Assembly: GCA_017577895.1 (NCBI GenBank)
Contig: PKQY01000004.1
Coordinates: 1-64,000, forward strand
Reading direction: 5' to 3'
Source of the DNA: Bacillota bacterium
GTDB taxonomy: Bacteria > Bacillota > Bacilli > ZCTH02-B2
Length of the DNA: 64,000 nucleotides
Program-made: the position numbers and the translations under genes
Notes under the pieces: generated by a model
Told to the model about the DNA's origin: nothing
Seen by the model: only the letters and a program-made list of their open reading frames with translations
Databases searched by the model: none
In this document: positions 33,725 through 42,270 of the stretch, in pieces
Position numbering within the stretch: position 1 is the stretch's first letter
Layout: every line of letters begins with the position of its first letter

Positions 33725-35353
33725 GTGGAAGTGAGCCGCATGCCCAACTGGCTGGCGCGCCAGGCCCATCTGGCCCCGGAAAAGTTGGCCTTGATCGCCG
33801 ATGGGGTGCGCTGGACCTTTGCCGACTTGGAAGCGCTGGCCCTGCAGGGTGCCGCCTTGCTGGCTGATTGGGGCGTGGAGCGGGGCATGCGGGTGGCGGT
33901 GTTGGCGCAAAACAACCCCCGCTTGGTCGTCCTCATCCATGCCTTGATGAAACGGGGGGCCGTCCTCGTTCCGTTGAACATCCGGCTGACGGCGCATGAG
34001 CTGGCGTGGCAGGTGCGGGACGTCCAACCGCACCTGTTTCTTTATGATCAAGCGCATGAAGTGAAAGCGGCCGAAGTGTTGGAAGAAGTGGCGGTGCCTG
34101 CCCGGGCGTTGGAAGAATTGCCCTTGGCAACGCCACCGGCCGGTGAACCGGCGAACCGGCGGGAAGGCACTCCCCCGCAGGGGGCAGGCCAGTCCGGCGG
34201 CGGGGAAGATGTGGACGAATCGCCGGCGACGTCACCAATCGCCTTGCCCTATCTGGATCGGAACGATGTCCATTGCATCATCTATACGTCCGGTACCACC
34301 GGCCATCCGAAGGGTGCCATGCTCACGTACGGCAACCATTGGTGGAGCGCCATCGGCTCGGCGCTGAATCTCGGTAATTTGCCCGACGATCGGTGGCTGG
34401 CCTGTGTTCCGCTGTTTCACGTCAGCGGCTTGTCCATCCTGATGCGCAGCGTCATTTTGGGCATTCCGGTGGTGCTCATGCCCGGTTTTGACCCGGCAGC
34501 GGTCAACCGGCTCATCGAACAAGAACGGGTGACGATCATTTCAGTGGTCGCCAACATGTTGCAGCGGATGTTGGATGCCCAGGGCGACCGGCCTTATCCG
34601 GAGCACTTGCGGTGCGTCTTGCTGGGCGGCGGCCCGGCCCCGCGGCCGCTGTTGGAGGCGTGTGCCGAGCGGGGAATTCCGGTGGTGCAGACGTACGGTA
34701 TGACCGAAACGGCCTCGCAAGTGGTTACCTTGCCGCCCCACGAAGCGTTGCGCAAGCTCGGTTCGGCCGGAAAACCCTTGTTCCCGGTCGAGTTGCGCAT
34801 TGTGCCGCTGGCCGACGAGACCGGAGCAGCGGACGGGAAAGAGCGGGTGCCGTCCGGGGCGGCGACGGCGGTGGGCGAGATCGTGATCCGCGGTCCCAAT
34901 GTGACGGCCGGGTATTTCAACCGGCCGGAGGAAACGGCCCGCGCCATCCGGGACGGGTGGCTCCATACCGGCGATTTGGGCTATCTCGATGACGAAGGAT
35001 TTTTGTACGTGTTGGACCGGCGGAAAGACTTGATCATTTCCGGCGGCGAAAACGTCTACCCGGCTGAAGTGGAAGCGGTGCTCTTGTCTCACCCGTCAGT
35101 GGCGGAAGCGGGCGTCATTGGCCGAGCCGATCCCCGTTGGGGACAGGTGCCCGTCGCTTTCATTCGCGTTAAAGACGGCGAGACGTGGGATGAAGAAGCA
35201 TTGAAACAGCATTGCCGGAAACAGTTGGCGGCGTACAAAGTGCCGGTCCGCATTTACGCCGTGCCAGCGTTGCCGTATAACGCGTCCGGAAAGCTGATGC
35301 GGCGCGAACTGCGTCGGTGGTTGCCGAAGGATGAATCGGAAATTGAAATCTAA
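33725..35353 (+). CDS. menE: O-succinylbenzoate-CoA ligase MenE
   Basis: A 542-residue adenylate-forming ligase that activates OSB before MenB. Motifs: IIYTSGTTGHPKGAMLTYGN (P-loop), QTYGMTETASQVV, LHTGDLGYLDDEGFLYVLDR, and the catalytic Lys near YNASGKLMRRELR. A hydrophilic insert (around PPAGEPANRREGTPPQGAGQ, about 35 residues) lies just before the P-loop. GTG start with AAAGGAGGG. Last gene of the men operon; menC and menA are not in the window. Confidence 0.95.
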   Translation: MEVSRMPNWLARQAHLAPEKLALIADGVRWTFADLEALALQGAALLADWGVERGMRVAVLAQNNPRLVVLIHALMKRGAVLVPLNIRLTAHELAWQVRDVQPHLFLYDQAHEVKAAEVLEEVAVPARALEELPLATPPAGEPANRREGTPPQGAGQSGGGEDVDESPATSPIALPYLDRNDVHCIIYTSGTTGHPKGAMLTYGNHWWSAIGSALNLGNLPDDRWLACVPLFHVSGLSILMRSVILGIPVVLMPGFDPAAVNRLIEQERVTIISVVANMLQRMLDAQGDRPYPEHLRCVLLGGGPAPRPLLEACAERGIPVVQTYGMTETASQVVTLPPHEALRKLGSAGKPLFPVELRIVPLADETGAADGKERVPSGAATAVGEIVIRGPNVTAGYFNRPEETARAIRDGWLHTGDLGYLDDEGFLYVLDRRKDLIISGGENVYPAEVEAVLLSHPSVAEAGVIGRADPRWGQVPVAFIRVKDGETWDEEALKQHCRKQLAAYKVPVRIYAVPALPYNASGKLMRRELRRWLPKDESEIEI

Positions 35354-35479
35354 GCCGAGCGTCGATGCATGTTCGAGCGTCGGGCATCCCCGTTTTGGGG
35401 GATTTTCGGCCGAGATGTCGAATCATTTCGATGATATCGATGATATTGAAGTATCGTCAGTATAGGAGTGACGGACGCC

Positions 35480-36796
35480 ATGGGTGGACGGTGGGTGCCG
35501 GCCGACTCGCTGGCCGGCCTTCAATGGCTGTTGTTTCAGTTTACGAACATCGTCGTCATTCCCATTACCGTAGGAGCCGCCTTCGGTTTGGAACAGGAGA
35601 AAACGTTGGCCCTGCTCCAGCTATCCTTCGTGGTCACTGGGTTGGCTTGTGTGGCCCAGGCGGTGTTCGGGCACGGCCGGGCCATCATGGAAGGGCAGTC
35701 GGGTTTGTGGTGGGGCGTCGTGTTGGCCCTGTTTATCTCGGCAGCGGCGCAAGGGGTGCCGGCGGCGACGGCCGGAGGCAGTCTGGCGGTCGGGGTGATG
35801 GCCTCCGGCTTGCTGTTGGCGCTCATTGGGCTCAGCGGTCTCGGCGAACGGCTGGCGCGCCTGTTCAATCCGGCCGTGATGGGCGTGTTTACGTTTTTGC
35901 TGGGATGTCAGTTATCCGGCATCTTTCTCAAAGGCATGATGGGGATTCCTTTTGGCATGACAGAAACACCAGCGGCGATTCAACTGCCGGTGGCGCTCTG
36001 TTCCATCGGCGTCGTGGTGGCGGTGCTCGTTTTTTCCTTCAAAGCCCCCCCGGCGTGGCGGCGGTACGGGCTGTTGTTCGGCATCGCCGTCGGTTGGCCC
36101 GTGTATGCGCTGTTGTTTCCGAGCGAGCCGGCCGGCGAACTTTCCGCTTTTCAAATATACTGGTTTCCATTTGGTCCCCCCGCTTGGGATGTCGGCATCA
36201 TCTTGACCGCCGTGATGGCCGGATTGTTGAACATGGCCAATACGTTCGGCGCGTTAAAAGGAACGGAACCGTTGTATGGACAGCCGACGACCAAGTCTCA
36301 GTACCGCCGTTCCTTTGCCGTCACCGGCGCGGTGAACGTGCTTTCGGGCATGTTGGGCCTCGTGCCGTATGCGCCGTACGTGTCCACCATCGGATTTTTG
36401 CGCCAAACCGGAGTGTTGCACCGGCGGCCGTTTGTGCTGGGTAGCCTCATGTTTACCGCCATGGGGCTCATCCCGTGGTTTGGGCGCCTGTTTCTCCATT
36501 TGCCGTTGAGTGTCGGCAGTGCCGTGTTGTTTGTGGCCTATTTGCCCCTCGTGTTGTCGGCTTTGGATTTTTTCCGGCAGTTGCCATGGGATGCGACCAA
36601 CATTTATCGTATTGCCATTCCGCTGTTTGCGGGCATCGTCATCATGACGTTGCCGGCAGAAGCTTTTGCGTCGTTTCCGTCGTGGATTCGGCCTCTGGTC
36701 AGCAACGGCCTGTTGATGGGCATCTTGCTGTCGCTGTTGTTGGAGAACGGTCGGCGTTTTTTCTTGACAACATTTCGTGAGAATGATTATCATTAA
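35480..36796 (+). CDS. uracil/xanthine permease (NCS2 family)
   Basis: A 438-residue nucleobase permease with about 12-14 membrane segments. The NCS2 signature NMANTFGALKGTEPLYGQ lies in the second half, and the GQSGLWWGVV segment near residue 80 matches nucleobase:cation symporters of the uracil/xanthine branch. ATG at 35480 with TAGGAG 11 nt upstream; a GTG at 35468 overlaps that site. Its last codons overlap a Fur box (36779-36797) that controls the next gene. Confidence 0.88.
   Translation: MGGRWVPADSLAGLQWLLFQFTNIVVIPITVGAAFGLEQEKTLALLQLSFVVTGLACVAQAVFGHGRAIMEGQSGLWWGVVLALFISAAAQGVPAATAGGSLAVGVMASGLLLALIGLSGLGERLARLFNPAVMGVFTFLLGCQLSGIFLKGMMGIPFGMTETPAAIQLPVALCSIGVVVAVLVFSFKAPPAWRRYGLLFGIAVGWPVYALLFPSEPAGELSAFQIYWFPFGPPAWDVGIILTAVMAGLLNMANTFGALKGTEPLYGQPTTKSQYRRSFAVTGAVNVLSGMLGLVPYAPYVSTIGFLRQTGVLHRRPFVLGSLMFTAMGLIPWFGRLFLHLPLSVGSAVLFVAYLPLVLSALDFFRQLPWDATNIYRIAIPLFAGIVIMTLPAEAFASFPSWIRPLVSNGLLMGILLSLLLENGRRFFLTTFRENDYH
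36764..36793 (+). promoter_or_regulatory. promoter of the heme monooxygenase gene, overlapped by a Fur box
   Basis: A perfect TTGACA (36764-36769), an 18-nt spacer and TATCAT (36788-36793). The -10 lies inside the Fur box, so Fur-Fe would block polymerase directly. The promoter sits within the 3' end of the permease gene. Confidence 0.75.
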
Positions 36797-36797
36797 T
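36779..36797. promoter_or_regulatory. Fur box
   Basis: GAGAATGATTATCATTAAT matches the 19-bp Fur consensus (GATAATGATAATCATTATC) at most positions. A weaker half-matching copy, TGAAAATCATTCTTG, follows at 36807-36821. Together they predict iron repression of the downstream monooxygenase. Confidence 0.88.
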
Positions 36798-36882
36798 AAA
36801 TGAAGGTGAAAATCATTCTTGAACGGATTCCGATGGGGCGTAGGTCAGGCATTACCGGCATTTTTGATAAGGTGGGACGGAC

Positions 36883-37185
36883 ATGTTCGTGTTTGAAAAT
36901 GAACTGAACGTGCGGCAGGGGTACGGAGAGCACGTTTGCAACCGGTTGCAGGCGCAGCGGCCGACCGCCGTTCCGGGCATGCTTGATTACGAAGTGTTTG
37001 TGCGAGGGGCCACGGCTGACTGCGAACAAATTTGCATCCGCTCGGTCTGGACGTCACAAAAAGAATTTCAAGCCTTTATGCAACGCAAAGATTTTCAGTT
37101 GACCCATTGCGGCAAATGTTTGCCTTATTTGAAGCAATATCGCATTCGCTTTTATACAGACGAGGAAGCACCAACCACTCACTGA
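36883..37185 (+). CDS. heme-degrading monooxygenase (IsdG/HmoA-like)
   Basis: A 100-residue antibiotic-biosynthesis-monooxygenase-fold protein. The N, W, H triad of IsdG-type heme oxygenases is seen at N6, W56 and H75, with the family blocks VFENELNVRQGYGEHV and SVWTSQKEFQAFM. It would open the heme ring and free iron in the cytosol. The upstream promoter with a Fur box supports this role. ATG start with AAGGTGGG. A terminator follows, so it is a single-gene unit with no heme transporter nearby. Confidence 0.88.
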   Translation: MFVFENELNVRQGYGEHVCNRLQAQRPTAVPGMLDYEVFVRGATADCEQICIRSVWTSQKEFQAFMQRKDFQLTHCGKCLPYLKQYRIRFYTDEEAPTTH

Positions 37186-37279
37186 CGGGTCATTGCCATG
37201 GGACCGGTTGTGAAATTCCGCCGTCCGCCGGCCGCAGTGTTTTGGTGAGATTTCGGCAAGAACATGACTGACAAACGTT

Positions 37280-37320
37280 CCCTTGTTGGTAAGGGCATCC
37301 AACAAGGGATTTCTCTTTTT
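37280..37320 (+). terminator. terminator of the heme monooxygenase gene
   Basis: CCCTTGTTGG (37280-37289) pairs with CCAACAAGGG (37299-37308), followed by ATTTCTCTTTTT. Confidence 0.85.
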
Positions 37321-37411
37321 CACGGGTTTTCAATGGGGACGAGAAAAGTTTACTTTTGATAAGATGGTATGGATACGTTTGCAGGGAAGTGCTGACAGGA
37401 GTGAGATGGCC

Positions 37412-39187
37412 ATGGGGAGAAGCCGGGAGGGCACGCGCTTTCGACTGATGGGCGAGCATTTGCGGCGACATCCTTTCCGATATGCCGTCGGCTTTGCATT
37501 GCTGCTTGCAGCAGTGTCGGCACAACTGTTCATTCCTCAACTGTTGCAAGCATTTGCCGACACGTACGCAGCCGGCACGTTGACGACGGAAGGGGCGATG
37601 GTTTACGGCGGCGGGGTGTTGCTGGTGGCCCTCATCATGGCGGCGGCGCGAATCGGCGCCCGCATCGTGTTGTTTCACTCGGGAAGGGCCTATGATCGGA
37701 ACATCCGCAGCCGCCTGTTTGCCCAATGGCTGCGGTTGCCGACTGAGTATTACCAACGTCGGCGCATCGGCGATTTGATGGCCCACGCCACCAACGACAT
37801 TAATTTGGCGCGGGAAAAATTGAACCACGGCCTCATCATGTTCGTGGAAACGGTATTTTTGGTGGGGCTGTCGCTGTACTTGATGGCGACGACGGTGCAC
37901 CCGTGGCTCACGGTGGCCGCCTTCGTGCCCTTGCCTTTTTTGACCGTGACGGCTTATGTCTTCCGCCGACGTACCCAACGGCAATCCCACCAGGTGCAGG
38001 AGGCCTTTGGCGACTTGAACGTCCAAGTGCAGCAGTTTGCCGCCGGCATCCACGTCATCAAAGGGTTCGTGCAAGAAGCGGCGGAAAGGGAACGGTTTGC
38101 GGCCGTCAACCGGGCCAACATGGAGGCCAACCGGCAGCTGTTCCAGACGAATGCCTTGTTTTTAGCCGCCAGCAGTTTCATTATCGGGATGAGTTTTCTC
38201 ATCGCCCTGACGTACGGCGGCTGGCTGGCCATGCAAGGGTGGATCACGTTGGGCCAGTTCATCGCCTTTTACACGTACTTGGGACAACTCATTTTCCCGA
38301 TTGAAAGTTTGGGACGGGTCATCAATTTGTTTCAACGGGCGAAAGCCGCCGAAGAGCGCATTGGCGGCATTCTCAGCTTGGAGCCGTCCATCCGGGACCG
38401 CGACGATTGCGTGTCCTTGCCGGCCATGAAGGGGCATGTGGCGGTGCGGAATCTGACGTTTACGTATCCGGGGGCCCGGCGTCCGGCGTTGCGGGACGTC
38501 AGTTTGGACATCCCGGCGGGTAGCATGTTAGGGATTATCGGCAAGGTGGGCAGCGGCAAAACGACGTTGGTGCAACTGTTGTTGCGCCTGTTCGATCCGC
38601 CGCCGGGCACCATCTGGATCGATGGGGTTCCCATTGAGCGGATTGCTTTGGAGGATTTGCGGCGGAACATCGGGTATGTACCGCAGGACAGTTTCTTGTT
38701 TTCTTCGCCCATCCGGGACAACATCGATTTTCATCCCGTGGCCCATCCGGAAGGCGAAATTCAACAAGCGGCGGCCCGGGCTCACATTCATGGAAACATC
38801 ATGCAATTTCCCCGGAAATACGACACGGAATTGGGAGAACGGGGTATCCGACTCTCCGGGGGACAGCGGCAACGGGTGGCCATCGCCCGGGCGCTGTTGA
38901 AAGATGCCCCGATGATCATTTTAGACGACAGCTTTTCGGCGGTGGATGCCGACACCGAAAGCCGCATATTGGCCGATTTGCGCCAATATGCCCAAGGAAG
39001 GACGACGATTATCGTCAGCCACCGGGTGGCGTCGGTCCAACATGCAGATCAGATTATTGTGTTAGATGACGGACGAATTGTGGAACAGGGTACCCATGAG
39101 CAATTGATGCAGGCGGGAAAACTGTACGCCCGCTTGGCGGTCCAACAAATGCAAGCGGATGACCGCACAGGGGTGGAGAGCCGATGA
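37412..39187 (+). CDS. heterodimeric ABC exporter, subunit A (degenerate catalytic site)
   Basis: A 591-residue fusion of a six-helix ABC-exporter membrane domain and an ATPase domain (YheI/BmrC/TM287 type). The ATPase shows Walker A GKVGSGKTT, a canonical signature LSGGQRQR and H-loop SHRVAS, but Walker B is ILDDS, with Asp where the catalytic Glu should be. The start is the ATG at 37412 (10 nt after AGGAG); an ATG at 37406 is equally in frame. It overlaps the next gene by ATGA. The substrate is unknown; drug or lipid export is typical. Confidence 0.92.
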   Translation: MGRSREGTRFRLMGEHLRRHPFRYAVGFALLLAAVSAQLFIPQLLQAFADTYAAGTLTTEGAMVYGGGVLLVALIMAAARIGARIVLFHSGRAYDRNIRSRLFAQWLRLPTEYYQRRRIGDLMAHATNDINLAREKLNHGLIMFVETVFLVGLSLYLMATTVHPWLTVAAFVPLPFLTVTAYVFRRRTQRQSHQVQEAFGDLNVQVQQFAAGIHVIKGFVQEAAERERFAAVNRANMEANRQLFQTNALFLAASSFIIGMSFLIALTYGGWLAMQGWITLGQFIAFYTYLGQLIFPIESLGRVINLFQRAKAAEERIGGILSLEPSIRDRDDCVSLPAMKGHVAVRNLTFTYPGARRPALRDVSLDIPAGSMLGIIGKVGSGKTTLVQLLLRLFDPPPGTIWIDGVPIERIALEDLRRNIGYVPQDSFLFSSPIRDNIDFHPVAHPEGEIQQAAARAHIHGNIMQFPRKYDTELGERGIRLSGGQRQRVAIARALLKDAPMIILDDSFSAVDADTESRILADLRQYAQGRTTIIVSHRVASVQHADQIIVLDDGRIVEQGTHEQLMQAGKLYARLAVQQMQADDRTGVESR

Positions 39188-41028
39188 AACAAGCACCGAC
39201 ATCGGGCCGGCCAGACGTCGCCGACCGCCGCCTGTTCCGCTGGCTGCTGGGCTATGCCCGCCCCTTTTGGCCGGCCATGGGTTTGGCGTTGTTGTTGTCG
39301 CTGTTGTTGATGGGGACGGATGTGGCCCGCCCGTATCTCGTCAAAGTGGCCATCGACAATTATTTGTTGGTGCCTGAACCCGACAGCGGCGGGCTGTTGG
39401 GGCTCGGCGCGCTCTTTTTTGCTCTCGTCGGGGCCGGCGCGTTGTTGCAGTATGGACAACATTATTTGTTGCAGGTGACCGGGCAACGGATTATTTATCA
39501 GTTGCGCCAGGACGTCTTTTCCCATCTCACCCGCTTGCCCATGGCCTTTTTCGACCGACATTCCTCGGGCAGCGTGGTGACCCGGGTGTGCAACGACACC
39601 GAGACGCTGCACCAGTTGTTTGCGCAAGTCATCGTCAACTTGGTCAAAGAACTGTTGCTGTTGGCGGGCATTTTGGCCGTCATGTGGCACATGAGCCCCC
39701 GCTTGACAATGGTCTGTCTGGCCCTTATTCCCGTCTTGTTGCTGCTGACCGAAGGGTATCGGCGGCTGGTGCGGGAAGCCCGGCGTTGGCAGCGCTACTG
39801 GCTGTCCCGGCTCAACGCCAGCTTGGCGGAATATTTGTCGGGGATGCAAGTCATCCAAGCGTTTGGCCGGGAAAAGCAGCAACAGGCCGCCTTTGAAGAA
39901 GTCAACGAAGCGTATTACCGGGCGGGGAAGCGGGTAGTTACGGTCAACTCGGTGTTCCAACCGCTCATCATGTTCGTCGGCAATTTGGCGCTGGCACTCT
40001 TGGTGTGGCGCGGCGGCGTGACGGCGTTGGACGGGAGCGTCAGTTTCGGCGTCGTCTTTGCGTTTACCCAGTATGTGCGCCAATTTTTCCGCCCTTTGGC
40101 TTCATTGGCCGATCGGTTTACGGAAATTCAAAGCGCCCTGGCTTCGGCGGAGCGGCTGTACGACTTTTTCCAAGAGTCGACCGAGGCAGCGGTGCCGGCG
40201 GTGCGGACAACGGTGTCATCAGACGATCGGCCCCTATCCGACGGCGCAAAACATGCGGGTGAATCAAAAGGTGCAAAACATGCGGGCGGTTCAAAAACCG
40301 TCCAGGGTGACATTCGCTTCGAACACGTGTGGTTTGCCTATGAGGGCGAAAACTGGGTGCTGAAAGACATTCACTTCCACATTCGGCCCGGACAAACCAT
40401 CGCACTGGTAGGGGAGACGGGAGCCGGCAAGTCGTCCATTACCCGGCTGCTGTTGCGGTATTATGAATGGCAAAAAGGGGCGGTGCTTCTCGACGGCACC
40501 GACATCCGGCACATCCCGCTGCAACAGCTGCGCAGCGCCATCGGTTTGGTGCCGCAAGAGGTGTTTTTGTTTGCCGGCACCATCCGTGACAATATCGTCT
40601 TACGGAGAGACGTCGACGAGGCACAATTGCAACAGGTCGTTCGCCTGGCCGGTCTCGAGCCGCTCATCCACCGATTGCCGGAAGGGTTGGAGACGCCCAT
40701 CGGCGAGCGGGGAGTGACCCTCTCCATGGGGCAACGCCAACTGTTGGCTTTTGCCCGGGCGCTCGTCGAGAATCCGCCCATCTTGATTTTGGATGAAGCG
40801 ACGGCCCACATCGACACGGCGTCGGAACGGGCCATACAGGCGGCGTTGGAACGCATTTCCACCAGGCGGACCACGATCATCGTCGCCCACCGTTTGTCCA
40901 CCATCCGGCATGCGGATCAAATTCTCGTCTTGGAGCATGGACGCATTGTTGAATCCGGCACCCATCAAGAATTGATGGCCCGCGGCGGGCGTTACCAAAA
41001 ACTGTATACGACACAACATGCGTTCTAA
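39184..41028 (+). CDS. heterodimeric ABC exporter, subunit B (catalytic subunit)
   Basis: A 614-residue partner (YheH/BmrD/TM288 type). Walker A GETGAGKSS, Walker B ILILDEATAHID with the catalytic Glu, and H-loop AHRLST are intact, while the signature is changed to LSMGQRQL. Together with subunit A this gives one active and one degenerate ATP site, the hallmark of asymmetric exporters. The linker between membrane and ATPase domains holds a duplicated 9-residue unit (GAKHAGESK, GAKHAGGSK; see 40243-40296). Translation is coupled to subunit A. Confidence 0.93.
   Translation: MKQAPTSGRPDVADRRLFRWLLGYARPFWPAMGLALLLSLLLMGTDVARPYLVKVAIDNYLLVPEPDSGGLLGLGALFFALVGAGALLQYGQHYLLQVTGQRIIYQLRQDVFSHLTRLPMAFFDRHSSGSVVTRVCNDTETLHQLFAQVIVNLVKELLLLAGILAVMWHMSPRLTMVCLALIPVLLLLTEGYRRLVREARRWQRYWLSRLNASLAEYLSGMQVIQAFGREKQQQAAFEEVNEAYYRAGKRVVTVNSVFQPLIMFVGNLALALLVWRGGVTALDGSVSFGVVFAFTQYVRQFFRPLASLADRFTEIQSALASAERLYDFFQESTEAAVPAVRTTVSSDDRPLSDGAKHAGESKGAKHAGGSKTVQGDIRFEHVWFAYEGENWVLKDIHFHIRPGQTIALVGETGAGKSSITRLLLRYYEWQKGAVLLDGTDIRHIPLQQLRSAIGLVPQEVFLFAGTIRDNIVLRRDVDEAQLQQVVRLAGLEPLIHRLPEGLETPIGERGVTLSMGQRQLLAFARALVENPPILILDEATAHIDTASERAIQAALERISTRRTTIIVAHRLSTIRHADQILVLEHGRIVESGTHQELMARGGRYQKLYTTQHAF
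40243..40296 (+). repeat. two tandem copies of a 27-nt unit in the exporter linker
   Basis: Copies at 40243-40269 and 40270-40296 differ at four positions. They encode GAKHAGESK and GAKHAGGSK between the membrane and ATPase domains of the exporter. Confidence 0.85.
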
Positions 41029-41103
41029 TCGGAGCTTGCTTTTGATAAAATAATAGCCGCGCAAATCCTTGTCACAAAAATCCGGTCGGAAAGGAAACCG
41101 CCG

Positions 41104-42231
41104 ATGATGACCTGGTTGAATGAATGGCTGGTGATCCAGGCCGTTTATTTGGGCATATGGAGCAAGCCGTTGATGTCGGTACTTATCTTTCTGTTCTTTT
41201 TATTCGTGCGCAAGGTTTTCACCCGCTTGGTGTTCAACCGGCTGTTGAAATGGCTGGGAAATACAAAAGCGGAGTGGATTCATTCGCTGTTGCAGGCGTA
41301 TGAGCGGCCGCTATGGACGTTTTGGATCGTGTTGGGGCTGTATTTGGGGTTAAAGGTGTTGTCCGTTCCTGGTTGGGAAACGTGGCTTGACAAACTGTTC
41401 CGCTCGGCCCTCATCGTGTTGGCTGCCTGGGGACTGTTCCATTTTACCAGCACTTCTTCCTCCTGGATGGTTCGCCTCGGCCAACGGTTCGACGTGCACG
41501 TGGATCGCATTTTTATTCCGTTTTTGTCCCGAGCGTTGCGGGTGTTCATTGTCGTTTTGACCTTTACCGTTTTGGCCCAAGAGTGGGGGTATCGGATTGA
41601 AGGGTTCATCGCCGGCTTGGGGCTCGGCGGGTTGGCCGTGTCGCTGGCGGCCAAAGACTTATTGGCCAATTTGTTCGGCGGTCTGGCCATCATCACTGAA
41701 AAACATTTCACCATCGGCGACTGGATTCAGACGCCCACCGTGGAAGGGACGGTGGAAGGGATCACGTTTCGCAGCACGTTGATTCGCACCTTCGATCAGG
41801 CGCTGGTGACGGTGCCCAATTCCATCTTGGCCAACGAAGCCATCAAAAACTGGAGCAAGATGGGCAAACGGCGCGTCACGTTCCATCTCGGCCTCAGTTA
41901 TTTCACGCCGAGAGAAAAAATTCAACGGGTCGTCCAACGCATTCGGGAGATGCTGCAACAACATCCCGACGTTCACCCGGAAACGATTCTCGTTTATTTT
42001 GAACAGTTCGGCGAAAGCAGCCTCGATCTATTCGTGTACTTTTTCACGAAAACGACGATCTGGAGCGAATACTTGCAGGTGCGGGAAGACTGCAACTTTA
42101 AAATTTTGGAGATCTTGGAAGAAGAAGGGGTCGAACTGGCTTTCCCCAGCCGGACATTGTATGTGGAAACGCAACAAGAAAATACCCCATCACGACGGGT
42201 CCGCCAACCGTTTCCGTCGGATGGAGCATAA
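41104..42231 (+). CDS. MscS-type mechanosensitive channel
   Basis: A 375-residue channel of the small-conductance mechanosensitive family (YhdY/YnaI-like), protecting against osmotic downshock. About four or five membrane helices; the pore-lining helix and beta domain start at GYRIEGFIAGLGLGGLAVSL, AAKDLLANLFGGLAIITEKH and FTIGDWIQTPTVEGTVEGI. The C-terminal cytoplasmic domain follows. ATG with GGAAAGGAAA upstream. Confidence 0.92.
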   Translation: MMTWLNEWLVIQAVYLGIWSKPLMSVLIFLFFLFVRKVFTRLVFNRLLKWLGNTKAEWIHSLLQAYERPLWTFWIVLGLYLGLKVLSVPGWETWLDKLFRSALIVLAAWGLFHFTSTSSSWMVRLGQRFDVHVDRIFIPFLSRALRVFIVVLTFTVLAQEWGYRIEGFIAGLGLGGLAVSLAAKDLLANLFGGLAIITEKHFTIGDWIQTPTVEGTVEGITFRSTLIRTFDQALVTVPNSILANEAIKNWSKMGKRRVTFHLGLSYFTPREKIQRVVQRIREMLQQHPDVHPETILVYFEQFGESSLDLFVYFFTKTTIWSEYLQVREDCNFKILEILEEEGVELAFPSRTLYVETQQENTPSRRVRQPFPSDGA

Positions 42232-42239
42232 CCACATCG

Positions 42240-42270
42240 ACGCCGTGTCTTGCGTGGACACGGCGTTGTT
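42240..42270. terminator. terminator between the MscS gene and the first YheC-like gene
   Basis: ACGCCGTGTC (42240-42249) pairs with GACACGGCGT (42257-42266), followed by TGTTT on the plus strand. On the minus strand the tail is poor. Confidence 0.7.
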
